This document shows, piece by piece, positions 7,077-13,493 of a stretch of DNA of 13,493 nt. Under the pieces are notes generated by a model. It did not search any database. It saw only the letters and a list, made by a program, of their open reading frames with translations, and was not told where the DNA came from. The stretch comes from Aquincola sp. (lineage in GTDB: Bacteria; Pseudomonadota; Gammaproteobacteria; Burkholderiales; Burkholderiaceae_C). The translations under genes and the position numbers were made by a program. Every line of letters starts with the position of its first letter. The stretch's first letter is position 1. Where the stretch lies: positions 1-13,493 of the forward strand of contig JAOUIM010000049.1 of assembly GCA_029884035.1 (NCBI GenBank). Reading direction: 5' to 3'.

Positions 7077-8735
7077 ATGTCGATGGCCCCGCTTGCCGCG
7101 CTGGAACGGATGCGCCTGACGTTCGGTGCCGGCGTCGCGGAGCGCCGCCTGTCACTGCTCCAATCGGCCGATCGCACCCGACTGGCAACTGCAGGACAGG
7201 TCAGACGGCTGCATGAGCTGCTTTGTTTCATCAGGGCCTACCCCGACGACGCCAGAATCCTGGCGCAGGCCGAACGCATGCTCGGGCATTTTTCCGCTCG
7301 TGGCGACCTGCGTGCCCATCGTGCCGCGCTGGCCGACAGCGGCATCGCAGGCACGGCAATCCACTACCGTTTCTTCCACGCCCAGGCCCAGTGGCTCGCC
7401 GACCGCTGGCCCTCGCGCCTGAGCCTCGATCGCAGCAACACCGAGGCGGCCGCGCGCGTCGCCCGCGCACTGCCGCTGCTCGTGACGCCGGCAGAGTCTC
7501 AGGCGCTGACCGAGTCGCGCCTGCCTGCTTATGAGGCCATCGACCGCCTGCGCGACCGACGGACGGGCGACGCCGAGTTCCTGCTGCGTCGCATCGCGGC
7601 CATGCCTGGCGACATGTTCACGCGCGAAGCGTTCTCCGATGCGATCGACGCGAGCTTCGTGCTCGATGGTGCCGCCGATACACCATCGCGAACGGCTGCG
7701 GTCTTCGATGCGGCGCCGCGCAGCCTGGAGAGCCCGGGTCCGGTGCGCGGACGCCCGGACCTGCGGGCGCAGTTGCTGCGCTCGCCGCACTCGGTTTGCC
7801 GATTGCCCGCGCACGACGGTGCGGAACTGGCGGACCTGGCGCGTGGCGCCATGCTCACGCGCGCACGGGCACTCGCGGCGTTTTCGTATGCCGATGCCCG
7901 GGATGCCTGGCTCGTCGACGATGGCGATGGCCTGGCGTTCGCACTCTCCGGTGTTGTGCCCGAGAGGCGCCAGGCAGTGGCCGCCACCTACGGCGGCCTG
8001 ACCTTGCGCAACCGCGTGCCGATCGGCTACCTGCAGGCCGACATTGTCGGCTCCAGCGCGGCCATCTCGTTCAATACATTCGAGACGTTCCGCGGCGGCG
8101 AGGCCGCGTTCACGTTCGCGCGGCTGCTGGCCACCATGCACCATGTCTTCGGTAGCCGCTCGTTCACGATTGAACCGTACCAGCTCGGTCAGGACAACGA
8201 AGAGGGTCTTGAGTCCGGTGCCTGGTGGTTCTATTTCCGGCTCGGATTCCGGCCGCGCGATCGGTCGACGTCGGCGCTCGCTCGTTCCGAGCTGGCACGG
8301 GTCGAACGACGCGCAGGCCACCGATCAAGCCTGCGCACGCTACAGCGGCTGGCCGAGCGCCACCTGTTCTTTGAGATCGACCCGAGGCGGCCGCACCCGT
8401 TGCCGCCGCTGGCCAGGCTCGGTCTGCGTGCGGGCGGCCGAATGTCGATGCACGCGGGCGCCGAGCGTGAACGTGCCGTCGCCGAAGCGAGCGCCGAGCT
8501 CGCACGGCGTTGCGGCCTGGCGTCACTCGCAAGCTTCACGCGCGACGAGCGGCAGGCATGGGAGCGAATCGCGCCGATTGCGGTGCTGCTCGACCTGGAA
8601 CGCTGGAGCCGCGCGGAGCGCGCAGCGCTGGTCGCGCTGATCCGCGCCAAGGGTGGCCGAAGTGAGCGCAGCTTCGTCAAGGCGCACGTCGAGCACCCAC
8701 GCTTGGACGCGGCACTGATCGAAGCCGCGAAATGA
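7077..8735 (+). CDS. Uncharacterised 552-residue protein with a GNAT-like region
   Basis: I do not recognise this protein. The N-terminal third (about 1-150) is arginine- and alanine-rich and looks helical, with HYRFFHAQAQWLADRWPSRL as a distinctive patch. The most structured-looking part is about residues 280-393: DAWLVDDGDGLAFALSG, then VPIGYLQADIVG from about 314, SFNTFETFRGGEAAFTFARLL, and PYQLGQDNEEGLESGAWWFYFRLGFRP at 367-393. The ending F-Y-x-x-L-G-F and the central glycine/acid stretch recall GNAT acyltransferases, although the usual acetyl-CoA loop Q/RxxGxG/A is not obvious. The C-terminal 150 residues are again helical and basic. There is no signal peptide or membrane segment. Starts are possible at GTG 7074, ATG 7077 and ATG 7083; an in-frame stop at 7062 rules out earlier ones. 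It is divergent from the hydrolase (68 bases between the start codons) and convergent with acnA. The long open frame and full set of conserved-looking motifs indicate a real gene. Confidence 0.8.
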   Translation: MSMAPLAALERMRLTFGAGVAERRLSLLQSADRTRLATAGQVRRLHELLCFIRAYPDDARILAQAERMLGHFSARGDLRAHRAALADSGIAGTAIHYRFFHAQAQWLADRWPSRLSLDRSNTEAAARVARALPLLVTPAESQALTESRLPAYEAIDRLRDRRTGDAEFLLRRIAAMPGDMFTREAFSDAIDASFVLDGAADTPSRTAAVFDAAPRSLESPGPVRGRPDLRAQLLRSPHSVCRLPAHDGAELADLARGAMLTRARALAAFSYADARDAWLVDDGDGLAFALSGVVPERRQAVAATYGGLTLRNRVPIGYLQADIVGSSAAISFNTFETFRGGEAAFTFARLLATMHHVFGSRSFTIEPYQLGQDNEEGLESGAWWFYFRLGFRPRDRSTSALARSELARVERRAGHRSSLRTLQRLAERHLFFEIDPRRPHPLPPLARLGLRAGGRMSMHAGAERERAVAEASAELARRCGLASLASFTRDERQAWERIAPIAVLLDLERWSRAERAALVALIRAKGGRSERSFVKAHVEHPRLDAALIEAAK

Positions 8736-8763
8736 AAACGGCCGCGACGTCGGTCGCGGCCGT
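8735..8763 (-). terminator. Intrinsic terminator of acnA (minus strand)
   Basis: A perfect 11-bp stem, 8738-8748 paired with 8753-8763, closes a 4-base GTCG loop. Read on the minus strand, the stem is followed by TTTTCATTT, the expected T-rich tail, and it begins 19 bases after the acnA stop codon. On the plus strand no T-run follows, so it serves acnA, although the hairpin also sits directly after the stop codon of the unknown plus-strand gene. Confidence 0.8.
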
Positions 8764-8782
8764 CGGGACAAGACGTCTGTGG

Positions 8783-11470
<2,688 letters not shown>

Positions 11471-11487
11471 GGTGTCGGGATGTTGGG

Positions 11488-11898
11488 TCAGGAAGCTTTC
11501 GGGACGATGACTTTGAGTCCCTTGAAGTAGTCGCGGTAGAAGCCATCGTCGCGCGTGATGAGCGCGTTGCACTGCATCATCGCGTGCGCGCCGATCAGGA
11601 AGTCGGCCACCGTGCGGCTGCGGTTGCCGCCGCGCTGGCGGTAGCGGCGCTGCATCTCGCCGGCGCGCAAGGCGGCCTTGGGTTCCATCGCGCTGTAGGT
11701 GATGCCGGCGTCCTCGAGATGCTGCAGGATGTCCGAACCGCCCTTCAAGGACGTGCACAACTCGGCCAGTGCCACTTCGCACAAGACCACAGGACCGGCG
11801 TGCAGGGCCTGCCGCACGGCCGACGCAGCGGCAGCCGCCTGCGATTCGTCGCTGCCGCCGATGAGGTCGATCAGAACTGAAGAGTCCGCAGCGATCAA
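11488..11898 (-). CDS. vapC: PIN-domain toxin (VapC type), TTG start
   Basis: A 136-residue PIN-domain ribonuclease, by family a Mg-dependent endonuclease that cuts tRNA or rRNA when free of its antitoxin. The acidic residues expected in the active site are present: D5 in AADSSVLID, E46 in VALAEL, D99 in VADFLIGA and D117 in TRDDGF, so the toxin looks intact. The start codon is TTG (11898-11896), overlapping the antitoxin stop as TTGA. No ATG or GTG upstream of D5 could replace it. Such a weak, coupled start would keep toxin below antitoxin. It sits directly downstream of the AbrB-like antitoxin and directly upstream of acnA. The family call is secure from the four acids plus the partner; the RNA target cannot be read from sequence. 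Confidence 0.9.
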   Translation of the reverse strand: MIAADSSVLIDLIGGSDESQAAAAASAVRQALHAGPVVLCEVALAELCTSLKGGSDILQHLEDAGITYSAMEPKAALRAGEMQRRYRQRGGNRSRTVADFLIGAHAMMQCNALITRDDGFYRDYFKGLKVIVPKAS

Positions 11899-12158
11899 GC
11901 CTTGTCGTCCTCGGGGGGCAGGTAGGGGTCGCCCGGCGCGTGGCCACGGATCGCCCGCATCGCTTCGTCGGTGTTGGCGAAACCATCGAGCTTAAAGCGG
12001 CCGCGCAGGCGCGACAGGGCGTCGTTAACGTCCTTGCGCATGACGATGCGCCCGCCTTCCAGCTCGATCTTGAGCTTGGTGCCCTTGGTCAGGCCGAGCG
12101 CATCGCGCACCGCCTTGGGCAGCGTGATCTGGCCTCGTTCGGCCACGGTGGCTTCCAT
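11895..12158 (-). CDS. vapB: AbrB/SpoVT-family antitoxin (VapB type)
   Basis: An 87-residue antitoxin. Residues 1 to about 45 form an AbrB-type swapped-hairpin DNA-binding domain: VAERGQITLPKAVRDALGL, then KGTKLKIELEGGRIVMRK. The remaining tail, ending PGDPYLPPEDDKA, is acidic and would wrap the PIN toxin. Family members neutralise the toxin and, as a complex, repress their own promoter. ATG 12158 has a good ribosome binding site, AAGGAG, read on the minus strand from 12170-12165, 6 bases before it. The stop overlaps the toxin start by 4 bases. The gene follows serA by 50 bases, most of which is the palindromic operator. Confidence 0.9.
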   Translation of the reverse strand: MEATVAERGQITLPKAVRDALGLTKGTKLKIELEGGRIVMRKDVNDALSRLRGRFKLDGFANTDEAMRAIRGHAPGDPYLPPEDDKA

Positions 12159-12170
12159 CGCGCGCTCCTT

Positions 12171-12217
12171 TCAGATCAAGAAAGTATGCGCACAGTATAC
12201 ATACTTTTCTAATCTGA
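12171..12217 (-). promoter_or_regulatory. Palindromic operator and promoter of the vapBC pair
   Basis: A nested dyad: TCAGAT (12171-12176) pairs with ATCTGA (12212-12217), and AAAGTATG (12181-12188) with CATACTTT (12200-12207). Each arm is separated from the next by 4 bases, around an 11-base centre. On the minus strand TATACT (12199-12194) is a good -10 box at the dyad centre, so a bound VapBC complex would cover the promoter; a -35 is not clear. The stretch is only about one-third G+C in otherwise GC-rich DNA. The outer arm at 12212-12217 is also the last two codons of serA, so that arm could be coincidence. Confidence 0.65.
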
Positions 12218-13390
12218 CGGCAGGTAGCGTACCGACAGGACGCCGGCGATCGCCTGGAGCCTGCCCAGCACTGCGGGGTCGACCGCGCTGTCCACGTCGA
12301 CCAGCGTGTAGGCCATTTCGCCGCGGCTCTTGTTGACCATGTTGTGGATGTTCAGCCCGGCCTGCGCCATCGCGGTGGAGATCTGCCCCAGCATGTTGGG
12401 CACGTTGGCGTTGGCGATCGCCACGCGCCAGCGCGATTCGCGGTGCATCGACACATCGGGAAAGTTGACGCTGCGCGCCACGTTGCCGTGCTCGAGGTAG
12501 TCGCGCAGCTGGTCGACCACCATGACGGCGCAGTTGTCCTCGGCCTCGCGCGTCGATGCGCCCAGGTGCGGCAGTGCCAGCACGCGGTCGTGGCCGTTGA
12601 GGGCGGCGTGCGGGAAATCGCAGACGTACCAGCCCAGGTGCTTGCTCGCCAGTGCGGCCAGCACGGCGGCGTTGTCCACCACCCCCTCGCGCGAGAAGTT
12701 CAGCAGCACCGCGCTGGCGCGCATCGAGCCGATGTTCTCGGCATTGACGAGGTGCCGCGTCGCAGCCACCAGCGGCACGTGCAGGGTCACGAAGTGGCTG
12801 TTCTTGAGCACGTCGGCGACGCTCGCCGCGCGCTTGACCTGCGACGGCAGGCTCCATGCGGCGTCGACGGTGATGTCCGGGTCGTAGCCGAGCACGTGCA
12901 TGCCGAGCTTGATCGCCGCGTCGGCGACCAGGCAACCGATCTTGCCCAACCCGACGATGCCCAGCGTGTGGCCGGCGAGCTCGATGCCGGCGTAGGCCTT
13001 CTTGCCGTCCTCGACGCGCGCGTCCATGTCGGCGTCCTTGGCGTCGAGCGCCGCGACGAAGCGCAGCGCACCGGGCAGGTTGCGCGCGGCCATCAGCATG
13101 CCCGCGAGCACCAGTTCCTTGACCGCGTTGGCGTTGGCGCCCGGCGCATTGAAGACCGGCGCGCCGCGCGCGCTCAGCGTCTTGATCGGGATGTTGTTGG
13201 TGCCGGCGCCGGCACGTGCCACCGCCTTGACGCCGGCGGGAATCTGCATCGCATGCATGTCGGCCGAGCGCACCAGGATCGCATCCGGATCGGCGACGTC
13301 CTTGCCCACCGCGTACTGCTCGGCGGGCAGGCGCTTCAGGCCCACCGATGCGATCTGGTTGAGGACCAGGATCCTGAATGGGTCAGCCAT
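12209..13390 (-). CDS. serA: D-3-phosphoglycerate dehydrogenase, short ACT-domain form
   Basis: Oxidises 3-phosphoglycerate with NAD+ in the first step of serine synthesis. It has 393 residues: a substrate domain split around a nucleotide-binding domain with GLGKIG (G147-G152), the catalytic arginine R234 in SREGVVD, the histidine H275 in LPHLGAST, and a C-terminal ACT domain (about 320-393, with NMVNKSRGEMAYTLVDVD) that would sense serine. E. coli SerA has 410 residues. Between arginine and histidine this protein is 11 residues shorter, and the DVFPTE segment holding the catalytic glutamate reads DFPHAA, so that acid is not visible. The start ATG overlaps the serC stop by 8 bases, and GAGG lies 6 bases before it within serC. 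The two genes form a serine operon carrying out consecutive steps. A different D-2-hydroxyacid dehydrogenase is less likely, given the ACT domain and the serC neighbour. Confidence 0.93.
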   Translation of the reverse strand: MADPFRILVLNQIASVGLKRLPAEQYAVGKDVADPDAILVRSADMHAMQIPAGVKAVARAGAGTNNIPIKTLSARGAPVFNAPGANANAVKELVLAGMLMAARNLPGALRFVAALDAKDADMDARVEDGKKAYAGIELAGHTLGIVGLGKIGCLVADAAIKLGMHVLGYDPDITVDAAWSLPSQVKRAASVADVLKNSHFVTLHVPLVAATRHLVNAENIGSMRASAVLLNFSREGVVDNAAVLAALASKHLGWYVCDFPHAALNGHDRVLALPHLGASTREAEDNCAVMVVDQLRDYLEHGNVARSVNFPDVSMHRESRWRVAIANANVPNMLGQISTAMAQAGLNIHNMVNKSRGEMAYTLVDVDSAVDPAVLGRLQAIAGVLSVRYLPSD

Positions 13391-13493
13391 TCCGGGCCTC
13401 GAATTCCTTCATGTAGGCCACCAGCGTCTGTACGCCCTCGATCGGCATTGCGTTGTAGATCGATGCCCGCATGCCTCCCACCGAGCGGTGGCC
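13383..13493 (-). CDS. serC: Phosphoserine aminotransferase, C-terminal 36 residues, cut by window edge
   Basis: The minus-strand frame open at the right edge encodes GHRSVGGMRASIYNAMP, then IEGVQTLVAYMKEFEARNG and a TGA stop. This matches the end of E. coli SerC (GHRVVGGMRASIYNAMP) almost residue for residue. SerC is a pyridoxal-phosphate enzyme that converts 3-phosphohydroxypyruvate, the SerA product, to phosphoserine, and also acts in pyridoxine synthesis. The stop codon lies inside the serA start region (8-base overlap), so translation of the two is likely coupled. The rest of the gene is outside the window. Confidence 0.93.
   Translation of the reverse strand, partial: GHRSVGGMRASIYNAMPIEGVQTLVAYMKEFEARNG

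Noticed and set aside
11471..11986. A 172-residue N-terminal extension of aconitase, suggesting a fusion protein.
   Set aside because: The stretch is arginine-rich out-of-frame translation of the toxin gene, and MTHAFAST at 11470 is the normal aconitase start.

Overview
The window is GC-rich DNA, densely packed with genes on both strands. Gene content suggests a betaproteobacterium of the order Burkholderiales, of the Leptothrix/Rubrivivax/Comamonadaceae kind. The basis is the ispA-dxs-folE2 order, an AcnA beginning MTHAFAST, an Amt without a signal peptide and a short SerA next to SerC. This placement is inference from protein character, not from a marker gene. No rRNA, tRNA, CRISPR array, insertion sequence or phage gene is visible, and no gene-free stretch exceeds 300 bases; the longest is the 240 bases before amt.

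Left part, plus strand (1-3888): the 3' end of ispA (farnesyl diphosphate synthase) is followed by dxs, whose ribosome binding site starts at the last base of the ispA stop codon. Then come folE2 (zinc-independent-type GTP cyclohydrolase) and a small lipoprotein gene with two BamE/OmlA-like repeats that starts inside the end of folE2. Together these make isoprenoid precursors, the first pteridine intermediate for folate or queuosine, and an envelope lipoprotein.

Middle (3889-8735): amt (ammonium channel) has its own leader with a very good sigma-54 promoter and candidate NtrC sites. A stand-alone riboflavin synthase gene with a GTG start follows. An alpha/beta hydrolase on the minus strand is convergent to it. 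The hydrolase is divergent from a 552-residue protein that I do not recognise, which carries a GNAT-like signature at about residues 314-393. That protein is the least explained gene here.

Right part, minus strand (8738-13493): reading in the direction of transcription, serC (only its last 36 residues lie in the window) overlaps serA. After serA comes a vapBC-type toxin-antitoxin pair with a low-GC palindromic operator/promoter and a TTG-started toxin gene. Then acnA (aconitase) begins only 17 bases after the toxin stop codon. A perfect 11-bp hairpin followed by T's on the minus strand ends acnA, exactly where the unknown plus-strand gene stops.

Most of the window is ordinary housekeeping metabolism. 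The points worth a second look are the unknown 552-residue protein, the toxin-antitoxin pair between serA and acnA, nitrogen control of amt, the duplicated lipoprotein, and the shortened active-site loop of SerA.
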